Source: JAEUOS01 sp031423955
Lineage (GTDB): Bacteria > Pseudomonadota > Gammaproteobacteria > Burkholderiales > JAEUOS01
Length of the DNA: 20,858 bases
Direction of reading: 5' to 3'
NCBI GenBank assembly: GCA_031423955.1
Contig: JANPGJ010000049.1
Span: 1 to 20,858 of the forward strand
Part shown: piece after piece, positions 14,740 to 20,858 of the stretch
Position numbering within the stretch: position 1 is the first letter of the stretch
Layout of the letters: each line of letters begins with the position of its first letter
The notes under the pieces: model-generated
Database searches by the model: none
What the model saw: only the letters and a program-made list of their open reading frames with translations
What the model was told of the DNA's origin: nothing
Made by a program: the position numbers and the translations under genes

Positions 14740-14755
14740 TTTCGCAGATGCGAAA
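14740..14755. promoter_or_regulatory. Perfect palindrome TTTCGCAGATGCGAAA at the predicted transcription start
   Basis: Seven-base arms (TTTCGCA and TGCGAAA) separated by GA lie directly at the predicted +1 of the Rieske operon. It could be a repressor operator or a hairpin at the 5' end of the mRNA. The same palindrome was not noticed elsewhere in the window. Confidence 0.4.
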
Positions 14756-14848
14756 GCTTGGCGCCGTTCGTGGCTGTGACAGCGGCGCCGCACAACAGAA
14801 AAATTGATAGAGACAGGCGGAATGTTCCTGCAACAGGAGGGATGCGCA

Positions 14849-16180
14849 ATGAATCGGCAGGTGCTTCAATCAGGCGCTGCACACAACGGTCCGGGGATCG
14901 CCGGCATGGTCGGCGACGGTCGTGTGCATTCGCGGGTGTATACCGACCCCGGCATTTTCGAGCTCGAGATCGAACGCATTTTTTCGGCGGCCTGGATTTA
15001 TGTCGGCCACGACAGCGAAGTGCCGAATCCCGGCGACTACCAGATGCGCTCGATCGGCCGCACGCCGGTATTGCTGGTGCGCGGCGTCGACAACGCGCTG
15101 CGGGTGCTGGTCAACCGCTGCCGCCATCGCGGTGCACAGGTGTGCGAGACCGAGTCGGGCAACGCCAGGTATTTCCAGTGCTGGTATCACGGCTGGACCT
15201 ACGACAGCAGCGGCGCACTGGCCGGCGTGACCGGTGAGGAGGCCTACGGCAAGCGCTTCAACAAGAAGGAAATGGGCCTGTCGCCGGTGCCGCGGGTGGC
15301 GTCGCATCGCGGCTTCGTATTCGCCAGCCTGGCGCCGCAAGGCGAGTCGCTCGCCGCCTTCCTCGGCGGCGCCGCGCCGATCATCGACCTGATGATCGAT
15401 GCCTCGCCGACAAGCCAGATCCGCGCCGACGGCGGCACCCACAAGACCGAGTACCTGGGCAACTGGAAGCTGGTCGGGATGGACGGTTACCACCCGCATT
15501 TCGTGCACGCTTCGGTGATGGCGGCGATGCGCCGCAATCCCGAAGCCGGTATCGGCGCCACCCATCGCGAAGACCCGTTCGTCGATAGCGCCAGGACCCG
15601 CACCCGCGACCTTGGTCATGGCCATGCGATGCTCGATTTCCGCGCGCACCGGATTCACCAGTACGACATGCACTGTGAGTTCCTCAGGAAGATCAAGGGC
15701 GGCGCCGACTACATCGAAGCGATGCACAAGGCGCATGGCGGTGCGCGCGCGCCCCTGCTGATCGCGCTCGGCGGCGACCCGCACCTGGGAATTTTTCCGA
15801 ACATGCAGTTGATCAACAACCAGATCCGCATCATCACGCCGTTGGCGCCGGGCCTGACCCAGGTCACGATGACGGCGGTGCGCCTGGGCGGCGTCAGCGA
15901 GGAAATGAACGCGACGCGCCTGCGCCAGCATGAGTCGTTCTACGGCCCCGCTGGCGCCGGCTCGCCGGACGACGCCGAGATTTTCGAGCGGGTGCAGCGC
16001 GGCATGGCCGCCGAAGTCAATCCGTGGATCGAGATCTCGCGCGGCATGGAGCGTGAGCAGATCGACAGCGACGGCAGCATTGTCGGCCTGATCAGCGACG
16101 AGGTGCCGCAACGCGGCATGATGCGCTACTGGTCCGAGCTGATGGGCAAACCGGCGGCTGCCGCAGGGAGTCAGGGATGA
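14849..16180 (+). CDS. Rieske aromatic-ring-hydroxylating oxygenase, alpha subunit
   Basis: A 443-residue catalytic subunit of a Rieske non-haem iron ring-hydroxylating dioxygenase, the enzyme type that adds both atoms of O2 to an aromatic ring to give a cis-dihydrodiol. The Rieske [2Fe-2S] ligands are Cys91-x-His93 in VNRCRHRGAQVC and Cys111-x2-His114 in CWYHGW. The mononuclear iron site lies after NWKLVGMDGYHPHFVHAS, with Asp212, His215 and His220 as candidates. The ATG at 14849 has a near-perfect AGGAGG at 14835-14840, eight bases upstream; the longer open frame from 14804 is not used. Its stop overlaps the beta subunit start as ATGA. The paired beta subunit, PdxA-like dehydrogenase and TctC protein recall terephthalate dioxygenase TphA2, but the substrate is not proven. 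Confidence 0.93.
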   Translation: MNRQVLQSGAAHNGPGIAGMVGDGRVHSRVYTDPGIFELEIERIFSAAWIYVGHDSEVPNPGDYQMRSIGRTPVLLVRGVDNALRVLVNRCRHRGAQVCETESGNARYFQCWYHGWTYDSSGALAGVTGEEAYGKRFNKKEMGLSPVPRVASHRGFVFASLAPQGESLAAFLGGAAPIIDLMIDASPTSQIRADGGTHKTEYLGNWKLVGMDGYHPHFVHASVMAAMRRNPEAGIGATHREDPFVDSARTRTRDLGHGHAMLDFRAHRIHQYDMHCEFLRKIKGGADYIEAMHKAHGGARAPLLIALGGDPHLGIFPNMQLINNQIRIITPLAPGLTQVTMTAVRLGGVSEEMNATRLRQHESFYGPAGAGSPDDAEIFERVQRGMAAEVNPWIEISRGMEREQIDSDGSIVGLISDEVPQRGMMRYWSELMGKPAAAAGSQG

Positions 16181-16674
16181 GCGGCGCAGCTGCGGATGAA
16201 TGGCGTCAGTTGCGCGAGGTCGAGCTGCTGCTGTTTCGCGAGGCGGCGCTGGCTGACGCCAACCGCTACGACGACTGGTTGGCGATGTGGGCGGAGGAAT
16301 TGCTCTACTGGGTGCCCTGCAACGGTGACCAGATGGATCCGGCCAATCGCATTTCGCTGATCTACGACGACCGGCCGGCGCTCGAGGAACGCCTGTTTCG
16401 GCTCAGCACAAAGCACGCACATTCGCAGCGCCCGCAATCGCGGCTCACCCGTCTGGTCGCCAATGTTGTGCTTGAGACCTACGATGCGACGCATGGCGGC
16501 GTGGTGACCTCGAACATGATGGCGGTGGAAGTGCGCCACGACCGCTCCACGGTCTGGAGCGGCCGCGTGCGGCATACCCTGGTGCGCCAGCAGGGACAGT
16601 TGCGCATCAGGGAGAAACATGTATTCCTGGTCAACAACGATTCGCCGATGAGCAACCTTACCTTCATCATTTAG
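16177..16674 (+). CDS. Rieske ring-hydroxylating oxygenase, beta subunit
   Basis: A 165-residue small subunit of the oxygenase (SnoaL/NTF2-like fold), mainly structural. Typical features are the N-terminal helix VELLLFREAALADANRYDDW, then LYWVPCNGD, and the basic-residue segment SRLTRLVANVVLE. The C-terminal strand region RIREKHVFLVNNDSPMSNLT is also typical of beta subunits. Its ATG overlaps the alpha-subunit stop (ATGA, 16177-16180), which fits equal production of the two chains of an alpha3beta3 enzyme. No ferredoxin or ferredoxin reductase gene lies in the window, so electrons must come from a protein encoded elsewhere or beyond the right edge. Confidence 0.9.
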   Translation: MSGAAADEWRQLREVELLLFREAALADANRYDDWLAMWAEELLYWVPCNGDQMDPANRISLIYDDRPALEERLFRLSTKHAHSQRPQSRLTRLVANVVLETYDATHGGVVTSNMMAVEVRHDRSTVWSGRVRHTLVRQQGQLRIREKHVFLVNNDSPMSNLTFII

Positions 16675-16722
16675 GACGCCATGCGACCGCCGCGCGCGGC
16701 AGCCCGGCCTCAAGGAGACAAC

Positions 16723-17703
16723 ATGGATCTTGCAACCATCGTCCGGCGTGCTGCCGCGGGGCTGTGCGGATGCCTCCTTGGCGGCCTGGTACAGGCGCAG
16801 GATTACCCGCTGCGCACGGTCAAGATGGTGGTGCCGTACGCCGCCGGCGGCCAGGGCGACAGTTCGATCCGCATCATCGCCAATGCGCTCACCACGCATT
16901 TCGGCCAGAGTTTCGTGGTCGAAAACCTGGCGGGTTCGTCCGGCATCAATGCGATCCAGACCGTGATGCGCGCAGCGCCCGATGGCTACACGCTGGTCTA
17001 CAACGATTTCGGGCACTGGGCGATCAATCCGGCCCTCTACAAGAAGCTGCCGTACGACACCTTGCGCGATCTGGCGCCGATCGGCCTGATCGCGCAGTCC
17101 ACCCTGTTCCTGGTGGCCACCGGATCGTTTCCGGCCAACACCCTGCAGGAACTGGTCGCCGCGGTGAGAGCCAAACCGGACGTCTACACCTATGCATCGT
17201 CGGGCATCGGCAGCCCGCATCACCTGACGATGGAAGATTTCAAGGCGGCGCTGGGCCTGAAGGTTCTGCACATTCCTTACAAGGGCAGCGCACTGTCGAT
17301 CCCGGCGCTGGTCAGCGGCGAAGTGTCGATGGCGATCGCCTCGATGCCAGCGGTCGCAGGGTTCGCCAGGGAAGGCAAGGTGAAGATACTGGCCGCCAAC
17401 AGCCGGAACCGCTCGGTGTTCGCGCCGAATCTGCCGACCATGGGCGAGGCCGGCATCGCCGAGTTCGACCATTCCGGCGGCATCGGCGTGTTCGCGCCGG
17501 CCGGCACGCCGCGTGCGGTCGTAGACAAGCTTTCCGCGGCGCTCGCCAGGATTGTCGCGTTGCCCGATACGGTGAGCCGCTTTGCCGCTGCAGGCCTGGA
17601 GCCGATCACCAACAATATGCCCGAGCGCCTGACCGAGGTCGTCATCGCCGACCGCGCGAAGTTCATGCGCATTGTCAAACTCTCCGGCGCCGCGCCGGAA
17701 TGA
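16723..17703 (+). CDS. TctC/Bug-family solute-binding protein of the Rieske operon
   Basis: A complete 326-residue TctC-family binding protein with a signal peptide (MDLATIVRRAAAGLCGCLLG, cleavage probably after VQA). The ligand loop PYAAGGQGDSSIR keeps the Asp. ENLAGSSGINAIQ, KLPYDTLRDLAPI, HIPYKGSALSIPALVSG and GIGVFAPAGTPR follow in normal order. The ATG at 16723 has AAGGAG at 16712-16717; an ATG at 16681 in the same frame would add a non-signal extension and is rejected. It lies between the oxygenase beta subunit and the PdxA-like gene, the position expected for a TphC-like binder of the aromatic acid. TphC is known to work with TctA/B-type membrane proteins, which are absent here. Confidence 0.92.
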   Translation: MDLATIVRRAAAGLCGCLLGGLVQAQDYPLRTVKMVVPYAAGGQGDSSIRIIANALTTHFGQSFVVENLAGSSGINAIQTVMRAAPDGYTLVYNDFGHWAINPALYKKLPYDTLRDLAPIGLIAQSTLFLVATGSFPANTLQELVAAVRAKPDVYTYASSGIGSPHHLTMEDFKAALGLKVLHIPYKGSALSIPALVSGEVSMAIASMPAVAGFAREGKVKILAANSRNRSVFAPNLPTMGEAGIAEFDHSGGIGVFAPAGTPRAVVDKLSAALARIVALPDTVSRFAAAGLEPITNNMPERLTEVVIADRAKFMRIVKLSGAAPE

Positions 17704-17719
17704 ACCGGAGGCGCCGCCG

Positions 17720-18697
17720 ATGACACACCTGCCCCTGATCGCCACCATGATCGGCGACCCCGCCGGCATCGGTCCCGAGGTTGCGGTCAAGGCGCTTGCC
17801 AGCGGCGAACTTGCCGGCGTCTGCGAGCCGCTCCTGATCGGCGACACCGGCGTGGTGCGGCGCGCGGCGGCGGTCAGTGGTGTCGACTTGCCGATCGAGC
17901 GGCTCGACTCCATGAGCGAGCTGGTGCGCGGCTCGCAGGCGATTCGCGTGCTCGATCCGGGCGGCTTCGAGGTTGCCGGCTGTCCGTTCGGCCGGGCCTC
18001 GGCGACGTCCGGCCATGCCGTGCTGGAGTGGATCCGCATCGGCTACGAATTGGGTGCGGCCGGCGGCATCGCGGGTCTGGTGATGGGGCCGGTCGACAGC
18101 GGCTCGCTGAAGCAAACCGGCAAGATGCCCGACATCGATGCCCTGCAACCGGAGGGCACGTTCATGCTGCGTCTTGCCGCCGGCTTGCGCATCGTGCCCT
18201 TGTCCGAGCATGTCAGCCTGGTCGAGGCGATCGCCCTGGTGAGCACCGAACGCCTGCTGCATGTGCTGCGCCTGGTGCACGAGCACCTCACAAAATGGGG
18301 TGTGGCGAAGCCGCGCATCGCGGTGGCGGGGATCAATCCGCATGCGATGTTCGCCGAAGATCGCCTGCGCATCGGGCCGGCAATCGACGCCGCGCGTGGC
18401 GCCGGCATCGATGCCCACGGGCCGATCGGCCCGGATACGGTGTTTCGCATGGCGCTCGACGGTCGCTATGACGCGATCATCACCATGTACCATGACCAGG
18501 GCCAGATCGTCGTCAAGACGGTCGGCTTCGAAGGCGCATGCACGGTCTACTTGGGTCTGCCCTATGTGCTGCTCAACGTGCCGCACGGCAGCGCCTTCGA
18601 CATTGCCGGCACCGGGGTGGCACAACACCTGAGCATGCTGGCAGCGATCCGCACGGCGGCGAATCTGGCAGCCGGTCGCGGCATCGCAATCAATTGA
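17720..18697 (+). CDS. PdxA-family dehydrogenase, probably catabolic (dihydrodiol dehydrogenase-like)
   Basis: A 325-residue NAD-dependent dehydrogenase of the PdxA family. The nucleotide-binding start IATMIGDPAGIGPEVAVKAL is canonical. The three metal-binding histidines of PdxA are present: His164 in LSEHVSL, His208 in GINPHAMFAED and His258 in MYHDQGQ. The family's substrate-side segments are changed: the usual PINK is GPVDSGSLK, and the GHTE region reads DALQPEGTFML. A vitamin B6 function on a phosphorylated substrate is therefore unlikely. Terephthalate dihydrodiol dehydrogenase TphB belongs to this family, and the Rieske neighbours suggest a similar oxidation of a cis-dihydrodiol acid to a catechol, with loss of CO2. 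The ATG at 17720 has GGAGG at 17707-17711. The stop-to-start gap from TctC is 16 bases. Confidence 0.88.
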   Translation: MTHLPLIATMIGDPAGIGPEVAVKALASGELAGVCEPLLIGDTGVVRRAAAVSGVDLPIERLDSMSELVRGSQAIRVLDPGGFEVAGCPFGRASATSGHAVLEWIRIGYELGAAGGIAGLVMGPVDSGSLKQTGKMPDIDALQPEGTFMLRLAAGLRIVPLSEHVSLVEAIALVSTERLLHVLRLVHEHLTKWGVAKPRIAVAGINPHAMFAEDRLRIGPAIDAARGAGIDAHGPIGPDTVFRMALDGRYDAIITMYHDQGQIVVKTVGFEGACTVYLGLPYVLLNVPHGSAFDIAGTGVAQHLSMLAAIRTAANLAAGRGIAIN

Positions 18698-18745
18698 ATC
18701 CCGCGCGTCGCCAACCGCCCGCCCTTGTTCACTTTGGAGACCTCC

Positions 18746-19657
18746 ATGCCCGATTTCCGCTTTCGTCGACTGGCCTATGTTGCGCTGCACGTGCGCAGCA
18801 TCGAACAATCCGGAATCTTCCTCAGGGAGGTGATGGGCCTTGACGGCGACACCGCGCCGGCCGCCGGCCAGCACTTTTTTCGCTGCGGCAACGACCATCA
18901 CAACCTGGTGCTGATCGAAGGGGATGCGCCGGGGCTGGCACGGGTGGCTTTCGAGATGGAGTCAGAGCGCGATCTCGCGGCTGCCGAAGCGCACCTTGTG
19001 TCCCTCGGACTGCGGCCGGCGCCGGTGGCGGCGGCCGAATGCGCTGCCTTGAAGCAGGGTCGCAGCCTGCGCGTCACCGAACCCGCTACCGGGCTGACCA
19101 TCGAACTCACCGCCGGCATGCAGGCGCACGACAGGCCATTCCAGCCGACCCAGACGAAGATCGCGCGCCTGGGCCATCTGGTGATCGGCTCGCCCAATGC
19201 GGCCGCCGCGGTCGAGTTCTTCGTCAGGCAACTCAATTTCCGGGTCTCCGATCAGGTCGAGGGCATCGTCACCTTCATGCGCTGCTTCCCGAATCCGCTG
19301 CACCACAGCCTGGGCATCGCCGCGGCGCCGGTGAACCGCCTGCACCATGTGAACTTCATGGTCACCGACATCGACGACATCGGCCGCGCGCTGGCGCGCC
19401 TGAAGCGCAAGGGCGTGCCGATTGTCTACGGGCCGGGCCGCCACCCGCCGTCGGGCAGCATTTTTCTGTATTTCCTCGATCCCGACGGCATGACTTTCGA
19501 ATTCAGCTTCGGGATGGAGGAATTTCCCGAGCAGGCGCCGCGCGCCGCGCGCGTGTTGCCGGGGCGGCTCGATTCGCTCGATTCGTGGGAATGCGGGCCG
19601 CCTGACCCGCGCTTCGCCCAGGGCGGGCCGATCCTGGCGGCCGGAGTCATGGCGTAA
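18746..19657 (+). CDS. Type I extradiol (two-domain VOC) ring-cleavage dioxygenase
   Basis: A 303-residue protein with two vicinal-oxygen-chelate domains (about residues 6-122 and 140-260), the layout of BphC-type extradiol catechol dioxygenases. The catalytic C-terminal domain carries the iron ligands His144 (RLGHLVIGS), His201 (LHHVNFMVTD) and Glu252 (MTFEFSFG). It also has residues corresponding to the second-sphere set of BphC: His187 (NPLHHSLG), His233 (GPGRHPPSG) and Tyr242 (IFLYFLDPDG). The N-terminal domain lacks such ligands, as is normal. Full retention of these residues argues for an active ring-cleaving enzyme rather than a glyoxalase-like relative. The ATG at 18746 has GGAG at 18736-18739. 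It follows the PdxA-like gene by 48 bases and probably cleaves the catechol made by it. Confidence 0.88.
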   Translation: MPDFRFRRLAYVALHVRSIEQSGIFLREVMGLDGDTAPAAGQHFFRCGNDHHNLVLIEGDAPGLARVAFEMESERDLAAAEAHLVSLGLRPAPVAAAECAALKQGRSLRVTEPATGLTIELTAGMQAHDRPFQPTQTKIARLGHLVIGSPNAAAAVEFFVRQLNFRVSDQVEGIVTFMRCFPNPLHHSLGIAAAPVNRLHHVNFMVTDIDDIGRALARLKRKGVPIVYGPGRHPPSGSIFLYFLDPDGMTFEFSFGMEEFPEQAPRAARVLPGRLDSLDSWECGPPDPRFAQGGPILAAGVMA

Positions 19658-19714
19658 CATCGACAACGCCGCACGGGTCGATGGTCGGGAAATGGGTCGA
19701 ACAGAAAAGTCAAA

Positions 19715-20683
19715 ATGAAGATACGAGTTTTCAACGCGCTGTTGCTGACGGCGACACTGTTCCCGGCCATCGTGCAGGCGCAATCGTACCCCGCCAAGAC
19801 CATCCGCATCGTCGTGCCGGGGGCCACCCGCGGCAACGCCGACTATTACTCGCGGGTGATCGGCGCCCGGCTCACCGAGGCCTGGGGCCAGCCGGTGGTG
19901 GTGGAGAACCGCGCTGGTGGCGGCGGCAATATCGGCGCCGATGTGGTCGCCAAGTCCGCGCCCGATGGTTATACCCTGGTGATGGGTTTTGTCGGCTCGC
20001 ATGCGGTCAACCAGTTCCTGTTCGCCAAGATGCCCTACGACACGCAGCGCGATTTCGTCGCCATCGCGATGGTCATCGAGGCCGAAGGAATTCTCGCGGT
20101 GCATCCTTCGGTGCCGGTCAACTCGGTGCAGGAGTTGCTGGCCCTGGCGCGCGCCAAGCCGGGGTCGCTGTCTTACGCCTCCGGCGGCATCGGTACCGCC
20201 AGCCACCTCGCGGGCGAGTTGTTCAAGTCGATGACCAAGACCTTCCTGGTGCATATCCCGTATCGCGGCAATGCGCCGGCGATCGCCGACCTGATCGGCG
20301 GCCAGACCCAACTCACCTTCGCCACCTTGCCGACCGCGATTCCGCATGTGCGCGCCGGCAAGCTGAAGGGCATCGCGGTGATCGGCAGCACCCGGTCGGC
20401 GGCGGCGCCGCAATTGCCCACCATCGCCGAATCCGGCGTGCCGGGCTTCGCGGTCAACAACTGGATCGGGCTGTTCGCACCGGCCGGCACACCGCCGGAG
20501 GTGGTGCGCAAACTCAATGCCGAGGTGATGCGCATCATGCAGTTGCCGGAGATCACCCGGCGGATGGAAGTCGAGGGCGAGCGTCACACCCCGAATTCTC
20601 CCGAGCAGTTCGCGCAGTTCGTGCGTGACGAGGCGGCGAAATGGGGCAAGGTGGTCAAGGCTGCGGGGCTCAAGGCCGAATAG
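19715..20683 (+). CDS. TctC/Bug-family solute-binding protein with altered ligand loop
   Basis: A complete 322-residue TctC-family binding protein with a signal peptide (MKIRVFNALLLTATLFPAIV, cleavage probably after QAQ). Later landmarks are regular: ENRAGGGGNIGADVV, KMPYDTQRDFVAI, HIPYRGNAPAIADLIGG, PGFAVNNWIGLFAPAGT and the tail SPEQFAQFVRDEAAKWGKVV. The first ligand loop is unusual, reading VPGATRGNADYYSRV where the others have P-x-x-x-G-G-x-x-D. The Asp is kept but the Gly-Gly is lost, which suggests a different ligand. No clear ribosome binding site precedes the ATG at 19715. It is the second binding protein in the same aromatic operon and is followed by a hydantoinase/oxoprolinase gene. 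Confidence 0.91.
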   Translation: MKIRVFNALLLTATLFPAIVQAQSYPAKTIRIVVPGATRGNADYYSRVIGARLTEAWGQPVVVENRAGGGGNIGADVVAKSAPDGYTLVMGFVGSHAVNQFLFAKMPYDTQRDFVAIAMVIEAEGILAVHPSVPVNSVQELLALARAKPGSLSYASGGIGTASHLAGELFKSMTKTFLVHIPYRGNAPAIADLIGGQTQLTFATLPTAIPHVRAGKLKGIAVIGSTRSAAAPQLPTIAESGVPGFAVNNWIGLFAPAGTPPEVVRKLNAEVMRIMQLPEITRRMEVEGERHTPNSPEQFAQFVRDEAAKWGKVVKAAGLKAE

Positions 20684-20766
20684 ACCGCATTGCAGGCCAT
20701 CCTTGCCGGCCCGCATCCACCCGTGCCGAGCGCCCGAGTGCAACGCCACCACACCTCCACCAAGCG

Positions 20767-20858
20767 ATGACCCAGACCTCCCGCACCCGCATCGCCGCCG
20801 ATATCGGCGGCACCTTCACCGACGTCACCGCGTTTGACGAAAAGCGCGGCGTGCTCCT
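20767..20858 (+). CDS. Hydantoinase/oxoprolinase (HyuA-type) N-terminus, cut by the window edge
   Basis: The first 30 residues of a gene that runs off the right edge. RTRIAADIGGTFTDVTAFDE contains the DIGGTFTD phosphate-binding motif (residues 12-19) that begins the N-terminal actin-like ATP-binding domain of hydantoinase A/5-oxoprolinase and of acetone/acetophenone carboxylase subunits. Position and reading frame match the start of that family. The ribosome binding site is poor. It lies 83 bases after the TctC gene on the same strand and may be part of the operon. Which member of the family it is cannot be told from this piece. Confidence 0.8.
   Translation, partial: MTQTSRTRIAADIGGTFTDVTAFDEKRGVL

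Noticed and set aside
14804..14848. Earlier TTG/ATG starts for the Rieske alpha subunit
   Set aside because: The ATG at 14849 has AGGAGG at ideal spacing; the earlier starts have none and would put that site inside the coding region.
16171..18039. Long open frame of 622 codons on the minus strand
   Set aside because: It is antisense to the Rieske beta, TctC and PdxA-like genes, all of which have clear family motifs and ribosome binding sites; its product has no recognisable domain.

Overview
This is a GC-rich window of dense, short-spaced genes. It carries five complete genes for TctC/Bug-family solute-binding proteins, one partial copy at the left edge and one apparent remnant, but no TctA/TctB membrane subunits. 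That expansion, together with the catabolic gene content, fits a betaproteobacterium of the Burkholderiales (Bordetella/Achromobacter/Cupriavidus/Comamonas-like). This placement is inferred from gene families only.

Layout. (1) 2-5670, plus strand: a TctC tail, an Asp/Glu racemase/maleate isomerase-like enzyme, an NMT1/SsuA-type binding-fold protein with no signal peptide, a TctC protein, an MmgE/PrpD protein, a cupin and a second racemase-like protein. This looks like a catabolic unit for a small carboxylic acid. A short TctC C-terminal remnant follows at about 5853-5990. (2) 6015-7534, minus strand: a second MmgE/PrpD gene, preceded by a 45-codon ORF that overlaps its TTG start. (3) 10685-7811, minus strand: a thioredoxin-fold gene interrupted by an in-frame TGA at the redox-active position, then an exported carboxymuconolactone-decarboxylase-like protein, then a TctC protein. 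The TGA is followed by a hairpin that fits a bacterial SECIS element, so I read the gene as a selenoprotein. (4) 10979-11785, plus strand: a DNRLRE-domain surface protein with a C-terminal sorting-like tail. (5) 14575-11844, minus strand: TctC, a TfdA-like Fe(II)/2-oxoglutarate dioxygenase and a glycosyltransferase-like protein. (6) 14849-20858, plus strand: Rieske oxygenase alpha and beta, TctC, a PdxA-family dehydrogenase, a two-domain extradiol dioxygenase, TctC, and the start of a hydantoinase/oxoprolinase gene.

How the genes fit together. Block 6 has the gene types of the terephthalate (tph) system: Rieske alpha/beta subunits, a PdxA-family dihydrodiol dehydrogenase and a TctC-type binding protein. 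It also has a ring-cleaving extradiol enzyme that keeps all its metal and second-sphere residues. The block can therefore be read as uptake, cis-dihydroxylation, (decarboxylating) rearomatisation and ring cleavage of an unknown carboxylated aromatic. No ferredoxin or reductase for the oxygenase is present in the window. A sigma-54-like -24/-12 motif and a perfect palindrome at its predicted transcription start lie upstream of the first gene.

The strongest unusual signal is the TGA-containing thioredoxin-fold gene at 9585-10685 (minus). Other points are a solute-binding-fold protein that is probably cytoplasmic, a racemase-like protein missing its second catalytic cysteine, a PdxA-family enzyme without the usual PINK/GHTE substrate segments, and an accumulation of orphan TctC genes. 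No tRNA, rRNA, CRISPR array, insertion sequence or integrase was seen.
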